23,444 bases of DNA from Conoideocrella luteorostrata (Eukaryota > Ascomycota > Sordariomycetes > Hypocreales > Clavicipitaceae). Each line of letters starts with the position of its first letter. The first letter of the stretch is position 1. Below the pieces are notes generated by a model. It worked only from the letters and a program-made list of their open reading frames with translations, had not been told where the DNA came from and searched no databases. Both the position numbers and the translations under genes were made by a program. Shown piece after piece: positions 1-10,602 of the stretch. The stretch spans positions 1-23,444 of the forward strand of contig JASWJB010000481.1 in NCBI GenBank assembly GCA_032433595.1, in the 5' to 3' direction.

Positions 1-2141
1 ATATTGAATGCTTCCGGTCGTACGATTCTGTTGAATTTGAACGCTTCCGACGATGTTGAATAATTCCGGTCGCATTGTGTGTTTTCGGTGATATTGAGTG
101 CATCATTGTGGAATGCTTCCTGTGACAGTAGCCATACTCCGTAGTGGTAGCTGGAGTGGCTGCTTATGTTTGTGGCTTGCAACGGATGACTTGGGACGGA
201 AGACGGTGCAATTGAATGGAATGACAGGCATGAAGGAAAGGCATAAATTGAGGCATTCTTGGAAGGGATTGGAAGGCATGAGTTCAGGATATTCGCCATG
301 ATTATCAGCATCAACATCATTGATATACGTGACTTTGACCCCTTCCAGTTGCTTCCAACATTAATGTCTCTCGCTGGAATTCCCACGCGTGACCCATTGG
401 AAGATGCAATCGTCATCTGCTAACAACCTACTCCGTGCACAGTCACAACTTCACAAGACGATTGCTTCATGTCACTTCGACGGCCGCCAATTTCAATCTG
501 AAGGCTCACTTTCTCTCAATTTATAAAGACGATAGGTCCGAAAAATACTACGTCTGGGGGTTCCACGGCAACGAGGTCGCAAATAATGCTAGGTTAGTGT
601 TCTTGCTATCCTAGCACGAGCCCAAAACTAATATATGTGCATAGCCTGGTCTTCACAATATCTCTGCAAGATGATGAATAATTCGCCTTGATCGTCCGAT
701 TCCGCACATGTCTCCTCAGTGACGAAGACAAGGCACCAGGAAGAGTGGGTTTCGCGAAATGGGGGGGTTATATGATCACCGCAACGAACGCGGCGCTCAA
801 CAGGGTCAATCCGACGCCAAATTCGTCCGCCAGTGATGCCAATGAAGCATGCAGGCAGGTGTCATTGGATGTGGCTCTATCCAATGTGACGCAACCAAAA
901 TCACCGGCAATGTTGAAATACCGTATGGTGTTTAGCAGGTGCCTTGGCATTGTTTCCCAAGAGTGACTGCACTGTTGTTACAAACTTATCCGTTTGACTA
1001 TGGAGCAAAATGTAGACCTACTAAATGTGATAGGAAAATATGAGCCTATTTAAGGGTTACAATACACATGCAAAGTGGCCTCTGGCTACGCCATTTTTTG
1101 TGTGACACTAAATGTCACCTAAAAGCGGCAAATAGCGGCTTATATACTCAACGCAACAGCTGAATGTTCGGCAAGCTCACCAAGGCCACCCGGAGCTTAT
1201 AGTGTTCATCGAACTGTTGCCCACGTATTCCGAGAAAGGCTTTCCGATGCAGTGATCTCCATAGGCTAATGCTGAAGTGGAGTTGTGACTTTACTGCCTG
1301 TAATCGAGCCTCGATATTGTGTGGGCGAGAAAGAGCCTCGAGGGTGGCTGGAATGAGTTCACGTGAGTTTTGGACCTGACCGGATCGGTCAGATCAAATG
1401 ATATAGATATAAGAAGGGGACTGATCCCTTCTCTACATTAGAGATCATCATTCATCATGAATTAAAGAAGTTTTCCCAACGTACTTGAATTGTGTCTTTG
1501 TTTAGGGCCCTGCGCTAGTGCCTGCTATGACTGAATTCCTCTATTGAAGTGCTTGAGCGTGTGACAACGCGGCATTGAGCATTTGGACTATTTGATCTTA
1601 TTAAATTGAAGGTCCCTACGAATTGATTTGGGTCCCTTGCGAGACTCTCTACGAATTTCCTTTGGCGTTGCTGGTTGTGTGTCAGACACCAGCATACGTG
1701 TCAGAGACCAACTTCCAAATAGCCTGCGCGAGGTCTTGAATCTAGCAACACTAGGGCGATCAAGAGGAAGTATCATGCAGCTAGCAAATTCTTCACTGCG
1801 GGGTAGCGACGAGCATAAAGGGAGAGAGAAGGACCAAATTTAGAGGGAAGGTCAGAGATTAAGACCGTAAACAATTGAGTGCTAGCTTGCTGCTACAGCG
1901 TAACGAATATCAGGAGTCTTGTTCATCACTCTGCAACATCAGAAACTCAGTCATGATAGGTAAGGAGGCATGGGTGGATATGTGGCAACGTCAGTCCTTC
2001 GACGAAGAGCAGAAATGGCCTTCAACTACCCGCTCACAGTCACGCATGCTAATCTTGCCAAGAAGTCTCAAGCAACCACTAGATTTTATCGAACAATACG
2101 AAAACCCTCTGTGTCAGCCCCTATCACGCTGAAAATGTACG
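1..2141. other. Gene-poor stretch at the window edge
   Basis: No open frame here has recognisable motifs or convincing length. Positions 4-72 contain three or four degenerate copies of a unit like TTGAATGCTTCCGGTCG. Positions of about 974-1535 hold hairpins and a TATA-like stretch that resemble a decayed LTR (listed separately). A 60-codon minus-strand frame at 768-950 ends in a hydrophobic tail, but nothing else supports it. The region lies downstream of the cutinase gene. Confidence 0.5.
974..1535 (+). mobile_element. Possible decayed solo LTR (retrotransposon relic)
   Basis: The stretch begins with TGTTGTTAC near 974. It contains a 7-bp inverted repeat, CTGACCG-gat-CGGTCAG (1376-1392), and a TATA-like run, GATATAGATATAAG, near 1400. 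A second 7-bp inverted repeat follows, AGAAGGG/CCCTTCT (1412-1418 and 1426-1432). It ends in an imperfect fold-back, TAGGGCCCTGCGCTAGTGCC, near 1504-1523. A hairpin, a TATA box, a hairpin near the start of transcription and a structured 3' end are an arrangement I associate with fungal Copia-type LTRs. No target-site duplication or internal coding region was found and the ends are uncertain, so this is a weak call. Confidence 0.25.
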
Positions 2142-3022
<881 letters not shown>

Positions 3023-3141
3023 GTTTAGAGCCAACGTGGAGAGCAAACCTCTTTCCTTTCTCTCTTTTCCTCTTTGCAAACGAACTTGGACTCAATATGG
3101 CGGGAAAGCAGATGACCTATTCTGCCAAGGACAGTCACTCT

Positions 3142-3150
3142 CTTTAAATA
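3142..3150 (-). promoter_or_regulatory. TATA-like box of the cutinase gene
   Basis: The minus strand reads TATTTAAAG, about 120 bp upstream of the cutinase ATG at 3022. It is followed by a purine-rich leader (many AAG/GAG runs between 3040 and 3080). The position fits a core promoter; no transcript start is known. Confidence 0.45.
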
Positions 3151-3753
3151 CCGATACCCTCCATGTAGTATTTCAACAAGACAAACAAGTAAAAGTACCG
3201 ATCGCAAAAAAAAAAAGAGCAAGGATACTAGCAGAAATGACGGTTCGACGTCGAAATCTAGGAGGCTCCACCCCCACAGAACAGGGAGAACACATCATGG
3301 AGCCGACCCAGCTCAAGAAACTAGTTTAGTTGTACCTCTTTGTCAATAGTGCGATCTCTCGTGGGAAAATCGCGGGCTTTCGCCGCGGGTATCCGTGCAG
3401 TCCACAGACCGTCGGTTGATCGGCACGGACAGTGTAGGAAGTCGCCGAAAAGGAGGGGCGACAAACGTCGCCACGAATATTTTGGGGACGTCCAGCATCT
3501 AGTAACACAGAACGGTTAAAGATTGGCTTGGGGAGGTCTTGCTGATGAATGAGACCAGCCGCTACTTGAGGAGTGTAAAGTTAAAGAGAACGTTATTGCC
3601 ATCCGAATACTAGCGCCCCAAGCTATTAGGCTGTTTGAAGTAAGCAGGCGGTCATTGCGCATTAGCTACGGAGTAGCTTTCCATAGAGTTTGAACCACAA
3701 ACCTACGGTAGTTGCGGTCGGAGGAATAAGTTAGGCCAATTCCCGATCGATCC

Positions 3754-3772
3754 AAAAAAAAAAAAAAAAAAA
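3754..3772 (+). repeat. A19 homopolymer
   Basis: A run of 19 adenines in intergenic DNA. It could be a simple mononucleotide repeat or the tail of an old retroposed copy. No flanking duplication is obvious, so the simple repeat is the safer reading. Confidence 0.8.
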
Positions 3773-4206
3773 CATATCCTAATTCGGGGACCCTGTGAGT
3801 GTAGCTGGCATATCCTGGCGACATCACCCTTGTTTTGCCAAGGCACTAGATAGTTAATTTCAGCTCAGCTGGTCTTCTACAAGTCGTGAAGCGGCTAGAA
3901 GGCTAGGCTAACAAGAAAGCGAATATCGGTTAGTCAGTTCGCCATATAATTGAAGCGGCAGAGCTGGCGAATTTCTGGCCCGTTGGGTGTTCACCTGCGT
4001 AGCGAATATAGCGGCCATGCACAGCAACGAACCGATTTACCGTGTATCTGCAAATTCGTCAGAATACCTAAATTCTTTTCTCGTAACAGTAGTGTATCTG
4101 CATGATAGATCCAATGAAAGCCGTTTTTGCTTCGAAAATGATTCACAAGCATGATTCAATGTCAAATGCGCCGTCCTGCGCTTGCAATCCAATCAACTCC
4201 GGGCCA

Positions 4207-6105
4207 CTAGAACCCTCCCAAACCCTCCATCTTCATAAACATCCCGAGGGTACCTTTCACCAGCCCCTCCACCTTTCCCGGATTCCCCATATACCCCTCG
4301 CCCGGCTTCCCCTCCTTGTCCCTCCATATGCCATCATCGGCAACCCGCCCGAAAGCCCTGGTATTCTGGTTCCGCTCAATGCCAACCCTCCACTTCTGAC
4401 ATATCTCTGGGCTGTCAATCATGACATTGACCTCTTGGCTGTGAAACCATGACTGCGTGTCTTGATTGCCACTACCTTGGATGCCAACACTGTCGTCTAC
4501 AATGAGGAGCTTGATGTGGCAGGATCGTGACTTGTAGAGCTGATGAATAGGATGATCCTGATCTTTTCCAACATAGTTGTATATTTGTAGAAGGGAACGC
4601 TCCGGCCCATTTGCGGGCAGAGACTCGAGTAGCGATTGAGCAACCTGGTCATTGGTTCCGCCCTGGCCGGGAATCATCTCCCCAAGATCGTTGTATCCGA
4701 AGCACACGAAATAGGTGACTTGGATGCCGCGTCTCAGTGCATCAACCAATGCAGGCATGAGCGGCGCAGCGTTCAGATCCGGAGTCTGGATAAATATGTT
4801 CTTTTTGCAGTTGCGAATGAGGGAGAGCCACGCCTCGTTTTGGGGCACAAATTCGTTCTTGGATCCCAAGCGCCCGTATGGTGGACGGGATACCATGGCC
4901 ATGGGCACCGGGGTTTGCGTCACGGTAGAGATGTACGGCGTCATTTCTTGGCCATTCTCGATTTCTGGACCAGTGGGCGGAATTGGTTTCTTTACGGATA
5001 CGTTCAACTGGCGGTTAGCAGCTTGCAGACGACTCTCATCTGGCTTATGGGAATAGCTGCTTTGAATGCGAATCGTTTCACTGACTATATCGTCGTCGTA
5101 GTGCGGGTTCTCGGGTGTATGTTCTGGAAGATGCGTATGCGCCTCGCCCACAAGCGCGACATCACTTGCAGTTTTGCCCGGCTGCCGGTCTAGGTACAAC
5201 TCCTCGCGGCCATTTGCCGACAGTAACCCTCCCTCTGAAGCCGGGACTTGCTGGTGACTTGCCGGCTCGGGGGCTTTTACGCTTTTATCCCACGTGATGA
5301 GCGCCGTGTCGAGTATGCTGTCCACGATGGGGCCTTCAAGATGCGTCATCATTTCCAAGTTATCATTGTCTTGCATGTTGTTGCTCATTACGGCAGCGAC
5401 CTTGCGATCTACCACGCAGAACTTGGCATGCAGCGTACCAAGCGGCAAGACATGCAAGCTCGTGACGGTGAGGTCAACGTAGGGAATCTCTCCGGAGCTG
5501 GGCAGCAGCAACGGTTTGCTCGAGTATGAGCTTGGTTTCAGCGTGTGATGCGACCCAGTAATGTTAGCAGGCCCGGCCGCATCGTACATCAGATTTACAG
5601 TTACGCGCTGGCCCCGCGCGACGGCTCTCTTGGACAGCTCCATGAGCGCATTCCTGATGAGTCTCTGCGCGACAGACGGCGACCACGCGCAGGTAATGAA
5701 GAAGACCTCTCGCTCTGCTCGTGCAATCATGTTCGAGCAATGCCGGATCACATCAGCCAGGGGCGCAATCACCGTCAGCGGCATCGTGCCGTGAGATCCC
5801 ATCAATGGTGGAGAGACCACGCCCGACTGGGGATCTGCCTCTAGAGTGTTCACAGCATCCGCAAATGCCTGTAGGAACAAGGGACTGGGTGTCGTCGGCC
5901 CCCAATTCCCACATCTGAGCGCTGCATCCTGCGCATTTCTGGAGGCTGGCTGTCTGTGCTGCTTAGCTGCGGCACTTCGATCCCGCTTGCGGCCTCCATA
6001 AAGCTGTTTGACGATGTCGCCTGGCGATTTGGACGAGTCCCTTGCCCAGACCGAGCTGACAGTGTCGGTTTCGGTGCAAAGCCTGACAAGGTGATCGGAA
6101 ACCAT
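4207..6105 (-). CDS. Phospholipase D-like protein with two HKD motifs
   Basis: One uninterrupted frame of 632 residues. Two HxKxxxxD motifs of the phospholipase D superfamily are present. The first is HAKFCVVD at 226-233. The second is HIKLLIVD at 530-537, followed by GIQGSGNQDTQS, the usual small-residue/Asn element after the second HKD. The two halves are joined by a Pro/Ser/Glu-rich linker (about 275-400) that looks disordered. There is no signal peptide or membrane span, so it is probably intracellular. The family cleaves or transfers phosphodiester bonds through a phosphohistidine intermediate; whether the substrate is phosphatidylcholine, cardiolipin or another phosphodiester cannot be said. 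The C-terminal 70 residues are Gly/Lys-rich. The ATG at 6105 has a strong context (ACCATGG). An overlapping upstream frame and an inverted repeat lie at this start. Confidence 0.9.
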   Translation of the reverse strand: MVSDHLVRLCTETDTVSSVWARDSSKSPGDIVKQLYGGRKRDRSAAAKQHRQPASRNAQDAALRCGNWGPTTPSPLFLQAFADAVNTLEADPQSGVVSPPLMGSHGTMPLTVIAPLADVIRHCSNMIARAEREVFFITCAWSPSVAQRLIRNALMELSKRAVARGQRVTVNLMYDAAGPANITGSHHTLKPSSYSSKPLLLPSSGEIPYVDLTVTSLHVLPLGTLHAKFCVVDRKVAAVMSNNMQDNDNLEMMTHLEGPIVDSILDTALITWDKSVKAPEPASHQQVPASEGGLLSANGREELYLDRQPGKTASDVALVGEAHTHLPEHTPENPHYDDDIVSETIRIQSSYSHKPDESRLQAANRQLNVSVKKPIPPTGPEIENGQEMTPYISTVTQTPVPMAMVSRPPYGRLGSKNEFVPQNEAWLSLIRNCKKNIFIQTPDLNAAPLMPALVDALRRGIQVTYFVCFGYNDLGEMIPGQGGTNDQVAQSLLESLPANGPERSLLQIYNYVGKDQDHPIHQLYKSRSCHIKLLIVDDSVGIQGSGNQDTQSWFHSQEVNVMIDSPEICQKWRVGIERNQNTRAFGRVADDGIWRDKEGKPGEGYMGNPGKVEGLVKGTLGMFMKMEGLGGF

Positions 6106-6157
6106 GGTAACTAGGCTCGCACGTATGAGTTAAAGAATGTGTGATCATGGTTTCCAT
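5963..6157 (-). other. Possible upstream ORF overlapping the PLD-like start
   Basis: An ATG at 6157 in strong context (A at -3, G at +4) opens a 64-codon frame. It starts 52 nt before the PLD-like ATG, is out of frame with it and overlaps it by 143 nt. If the mRNA begins upstream of 6157, this frame would compete for ribosomes. If transcription starts between the two ATGs it has no effect. Confidence 0.35.
6097..6155. repeat. 10-bp inverted repeat enclosing the PLD-like start codon
   Basis: GGAAACCATG at 6097-6106 and its exact reverse complement CATGGTTTCC at 6146-6155 are separated by 39 nt. In the mRNA the ATG of the PLD-like gene (6105-6103) would lie inside the 3' arm and the second upstream ATG inside the 5' arm. 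Confidence 0.85.
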
Positions 6158-6720
6158 TATTCAGACGTTGTTGATTTACAGACTACTTGTACAGCATTTT
6201 GTAGCACGGAAGTCGTTGGTTGTCCACAAAATCCCACTTCATATTCTTTCGGGTATCCGGCAGCTGCGAATACGTCATAGGGTTGTCTGCATTCAAGGAA
6301 CACAGCCTCCATGGCGACGGACGTTGACCGGCATAAGTGGTCCTTGGCGCTTTATGATCCGGGTTTCCGTGCATTTGCAGGGCAGGATACAAGATATTTT
6401 TCTGCAAATGAGGCTGGTGTCGAGATGATCATGAAGCAAGTGCTTCATCACCAATAGCTAGAGTAGGGGAACGCGACTAACAAGCAGTTGTCTCGCGTGA
6501 GAAGATGCGCTCGTCGATCTCGTCCGCAGGGCTTTAGAGGCTGCGGGGTCTTGGCGCGCTAGAGATTACTGTCATGCAGGGGTAGAAAGCTTAGGTAGCA
6601 CAGAGTTACCCATGGTGCCATGTTACTCCATGATACTTTTTATTTTCTACGTTTCGCACAAAAAATTGCCTCCAGTAACGAGCATATCAATGCTTTCGAT
6701 CGGTCGTCTTGATGTGCAGG
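6106..6720. other. Intergenic region between PLD-like and FAD oxidoreductase genes
   Basis: Several short frames overlap here on both strands. On the plus strand an ATG frame of 48 codons runs 6311-6457. On the minus strand one frame runs to a stop near 6183 and another, opening at an ATG near 6315, carries about 50 codons. All have reasonable codon usage but none has a known motif, and I cannot choose between them. A hairpin (8-bp arms, 6431-6448) lies near the end of the plus-strand frame. A poly(A) signal AATAAA for the FAD oxidoreductase lies on the minus strand at 6644-6639, about 80 bp after its stop. Confidence 0.45.
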
Positions 6721-8416
6721 CTAACTAGCTTCAATCGCCAGCGCACTATACATATTTCCATGCCCTGACAAATATCCTGCCATCCCGCCATCAGCACGAC
6801 TCACCTCCTCCTCATCCTGCGTCCATCCAGAAGGCTTTATCGTATCTTCAATCGCCCATGCCACTCGCTCGGCGCCAAGCTTTGCGCCGCCAATATTGGG
6901 AGCCGCCGGCCCCAGCTGTAGAGCAGACAATCTGCCGACGCAAAACAGCGGAACGTTATCCGTCCACATCAAGTCTTCATTGATGCAGGGAAAGCCGCCA
7001 AAGCTCTCGATTGGGAACTTCTCATATATGTTCTTCAGGTATGGCAGGTTTGAGACGTTCGTTTGCACGCCGGTCGCAAAGTAAATGTAATCAAACGACG
7101 GCATGTCCAGTGGCGGATCGGTCGTGACTGTCCATGATCCACCACTTCCGGGGGAGTGATTCTCCTCAAATTTCGTGTCTGCTAAACAGGTCTTCTCGTG
7201 GAGCTCCAGCCGTCCAGAGGCAGTGTGCTTCTTGAGCCTTTTGTAAAACAAAGGCGTGAAGCTGCCTCCACCTCTCGCCGCCTTTATGATCTCCAGCCTC
7301 TCCTCATCCGAGTCCGCGAGCCAGAAACGAGCCTGCTCTGTGTTTTTGTACTTGCCCATCCATTCCAGATCCACATCAAAGTGCTTTACGCGGCATGGGC
7401 CGCGCATGATGTGCCATACCTTGGTCACGCCCTTGCGGATAGCAAGGTCAGTAAGCTGGGCGGAAGTCAGACCGCCGCCTACGATGAGCAGGTTCGTAGG
7501 TTTTCCAGCCGCCATCCTTTGCTGGACGATTGGATCGGGAAACGTCTTGATCTGCAAGCTGTGACAGGCTTGGGGGAGTTGCTGCAAACTAGCGGGCATG
7601 GACGGCATCCTGGGGATCTCAGGTTTGTTGGCTGCGCCGACAGCAAGAACGACCGTTTTCGAGTAGAAATGTTGCGTTGCGGTTTTGACAGTGAAAAGAG
7701 GCTGGTCATCAATTGACACGCCTCGTACTACACCATAATCCAGATCTGTAAGCATATCCTTTCGAATCAAGTCTCCCTCGAGAGAGTATCGCAGCGCCAC
7801 CTGTTCGCAGTGATCACAGAACAGAGATCGCGATGGCGTGTAATAGTCATTTCGCTCCCGCAGGTTAATAGCTACTCGTGCGTCTTGTCTGTTCACCGTT
7901 AGCGCCAGTACATCCACAAAGACACAAAGCTCAAATAACTTACTTGTTTCCAGTATGTTTATTTCCCGTCTTCTTCTTCTTGGCATGCTTGCTCATCTCT
8001 TTCCCCACACAATTCCGAATCTCGACGAGCTCATCCTCCCTGTTCTCTGCATACGCATGAGCCAAGAGGGCATCCCGATCGAGCGGATCAACATGCCACA
8101 GCATGGGACTTCGCAAATGCGAAATGTCATACAAGCCAAACAGCTCGTTCCATCGCCCGAGCCATTTGTCATTGGTACCATCAAGCACCATCATCTTGTA
8201 CTCTGGCTTGACTCTCCGACGGGGCGTAGACAGCTTGCCACTACGGACATGTTTAAGGCTCACATTGTTGCCGTACTTGTTGATCCAATGGAATCTGCGA
8301 TGTTCTTCATCAGTGAAGAGAGCCGCCGGAGTATGCTCGCGGAGACGGGCCGCAGTCGCTAGACCGCAGGGGCCGGCGCCGACGATGATGACGTCGTAGA
8401 TGTCTGTGTCTGACAT
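6721..8416 (-). CDS. FAD-dependent monooxygenase-like oxidoreductase (two exons)
   Basis: A flavin enzyme of 546 residues from exons 8416-7944 and 7888-6721. The 55-bp intron has donor GTAAGT and acceptor ACAG, phase 2, and the join gives GNKQDARVA. The N-terminal Rossmann motif VIIVGAGPCG (9-18) binds FAD. A second dinucleotide motif, LLIVGGGLTSAQ (291-302), fits NAD(P)H binding. An ATG-type segment, YFATGVQTN (427-435), closes the family pattern. This layout is that of the pyridine-nucleotide oxidoreductases and the lysine/ornithine N-hydroxylase-like group, and fungal homologues are often labelled that way without proof of substrate. No signal peptide or membrane span, so probably cytosolic. 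A Lys-rich stretch (about 145-157) precedes the exon join. Ornithine hydroxylation should not be assumed, since no siderophore gene lies nearby. Confidence 0.85.
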
Positions 8417-9021
8417 TGATGATATTGAGGCTGAAGACTTAATTTAGATAAGGTGCATCTAGTGCAGCTTAGATGTCAAGTACAAGGAAAATCACAGGCT
8501 GTAAATAAAAGAAGAAAATAAAAGGATGCACGTTTAAGGCTTGGTTTCACAAATCACAATCAGCCGAGACAAATGGGAATTTGCAGTCAATCGAGAATAT
8601 GCATGAAACTGAATGAGAACCCTAATGGGCCGCTCTGTACTACGTATGCTGACACCGTTATCGTGGCCTCAAAAGGAGATGTCACTACGGAGCGTCTCGA
8701 GCACACCTTGATGGCTCTGGGGGTAACCATCAGGGTTTCCGACAGCCAGAAATATTATTGCATACAGTGCGTGCGCTTAGAGGTTTTGCAAAAAGAAGCA
8801 TGCGACTAAAAATAAACCCTAAATTAAGCTTTAGGTACGTACGAGAAGTAATGCGCAGCTTCATCATTTGCCAAGGTTTGCTGACGAGCCATACATCAAG
8901 TTGTGGTTGCGCCGGGGAGCATAGATCCGAACTGGTTATTACTTATCCAAGTCTTATCAGCGAATACCCGTGCATGACAGGCCATAAGCCGTTATGTATC
9001 GGATAGACAGACCCCTGACCA
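8417..9021. other. Promoter region of the FAD oxidoreductase gene
   Basis: This is the 5' flank of the FAD oxidoreductase and the 3' flank of the carbamoylase, both on the minus strand. The leader next to 8416 is pyrimidine-rich on the coding strand. A 78-codon plus-strand frame at 8573-8809 shows no motif and is not called. Confidence 0.45.
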
Positions 9022-10602
9022 CTATTTCATCCCCGCCAACATGTTGTCATAGTTCACCACAGCCTGCAGCAATGCCTGCGCACCGACAGCACTGCAAACA
9101 TTAGCATAACCAGCTTCCACTTCCACGTCGCCACAGATGAAGCACTTACCAGTCTTCCGGACTACAATACTCTTCAGGATGATGACTTACACCATCCCGA
9201 CACGGCACGAAGATCATCGTCGTTGGCACCTTCTTGCTGGTATACACGCTATCGTGCCCAGCGCCGCTTGTCAGAGGAAGCCATCCATCGGGCCCGACAA
9301 TATCTTCAGCGGCCTTTTCCACAGCCTTGATACAGTCCTTGTCAAACTTGGTCGCAATGGAGTCCGTGTCCACAGTCCAGGTAAATTGGACGCCTTTCCC
9401 ATCTTCCTTCCCTATAACTTCGAATGACTCAAGGCATTCTTCCAGCACCCGCTCAACCACTGCGTCTTCCGGGTGTCGAATATCCAGTGAAAACGTAGCA
9501 GTCGATGCAATCGTATTAGTCGACGAGTTTGGGGGGATTTTGACTACCCCCGTCGAGGCCAACGCACCATGTTTCTTTGCGATCGCATTCGATGAGGCTA
9601 TCATTTTGGCTGTCGCCAGAACCGGATCACTCCGCATATCCAGCGGTGTTGTCCCGGTATGGGCATCACGGCCCGTGACCGATACCGTCAGCCACTTGTA
9701 GCCCTGTGAGCCTTGGACAACTCCGATCTTCTTGCCTGATCTTTCTAGAATCGGCCCTTGCTCAATATGTAATTCGAAGTGCGCGGTGAGGGGATAGCCC
9801 GTCCTGGCATCACTAGAGCATTCTACATCGCCAATGTAGCCGTGTCGCTGAAGCTCAGATTGCATGGTCGCAGACGGGTCAAATATGTCTGCCAGACTCC
9901 ATGCTTTTTCCAAGGGGATTTTGCCAGCCCATACGCCGGATGAAACCATAGAGTTGGGAAATCTTGCACCCTCCTCACTGTGTGGAAATGGAACATTAGA
10001 AAACCGACTTGGTTAGAATCCTTGCACATATCGATCAGAGCAAATACTTACTTAGTCCAATTGATCGCCCCGACATCATAGCTCGTCTTATAACCTGCTT
10101 CTTTCAGCGTCTTCAATGCTTCCAAAGCGGCAAGGACGCCTAGAATTCCATCGTACCGACCTCCACGCGGCTGCGTGTCCAAATGACTCCCCATTGCGAT
10201 CATGGGCAAACCCGCTTTAGATGACCCTGCTCGTTTGGCGAATTGGTTTCCCATCTTGTCTACAGTGACCTGGCAGCCCAGCTTGGTCGTTTCTTCAGCG
10301 AACCACCTTCTTACCCTGGCGTCATCGTCGGACAACGCGAGCCGTGACATACCCGTTTCGGTTGCGCCGCTACGATACTTCGTTAGAAAGCTACCTTCCA
10401 AGAGAACGTGTACTGGGAGTATATTTTTATTTCAATAGACCTACTCTCCCCAGCGGTTCGCCGCTCCCCATTGGCAGGTATGATGGAGCGTCTCATTGAG
10501 TCGGTCCGCATTAATCTTCAAGGATCTCGTCGCTGTGGTTGAGAACAGCCTCGAGTGCATCAGCGCAGGTTGGACTGCGCCATAAATTTTTGGACATAAC
10601 AT
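9022..10602 (-). CDS. M20-family amidase, hydantoinase/carbamoylase type (four exons)
   Basis: A zinc amidohydrolase related to N-carbamoyl-L-amino-acid hydrolase, beta-ureidopropionase and allantoate amidohydrolase. Exons are 10602-10445, 10369-10052, 9977-9150 and 9091-9022, giving 457 residues. The three phase-2 introns are 75, 74 and 58 bp with clear CTAAC/CTAAT branch sites. Metal-site motifs: His115 in GSHLDTQ, Asp126 in RYDG, Glu161 in NWTNEEGARF, His229 in HIEQGP and His424 in SHHPEE. GRDAHTGTTPLD near 262-273 lies in the dimerisation/substrate region. The first 30 residues have Arg, Ser and Thr and no acidic residue (HSRLFSTTATRS), like a mitochondrial presequence. The start is uncertain: ATGs at 10614 and 10560 are alternatives, and 10602 was chosen for its A at -3 and the presequence length. 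The substrate cannot be decided by eye; a role in pyrimidine, purine or carbamoyl-amino-acid nitrogen recovery is likely. Confidence 0.9.

Larger units (their letters stand above)
3023..4206. other. Intergenic region upstream of cutinase
   Basis: It contains the cutinase promoter at its left end and the 3' flank of the phospholipase D-like gene at its right end. It includes an A11 run near 3206-3216, an A19 run at 3754-3772 and one copy of the dispersed motif TACTCCGTAG (minus strand, 3666-3675). No coding frame with recognisable features was seen. Confidence 0.5.

Noticed and set aside
768..950. 60-codon minus-strand frame ending in a hydrophobic tail like a GPI-anchor signal
   Set aside because: It is too short, lacks a signal peptide and no flanking exon could be found.
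4636..5193. 185-codon plus-strand frame
   Set aside because: It lies antisense within the PLD-like gene, whose two HKD motifs establish the true frame.
7198..7716. 172-codon plus-strand frame
   Set aside because: It is a shadow of exon 2 of the FAD oxidoreductase on the other strand.
6721..8416. Siderophore ornithine hydroxylase assignment
   Set aside because: Only the general two-dinucleotide-site layout is shared; no siderophore synthetase or transporter is nearby and the family label is too broad.
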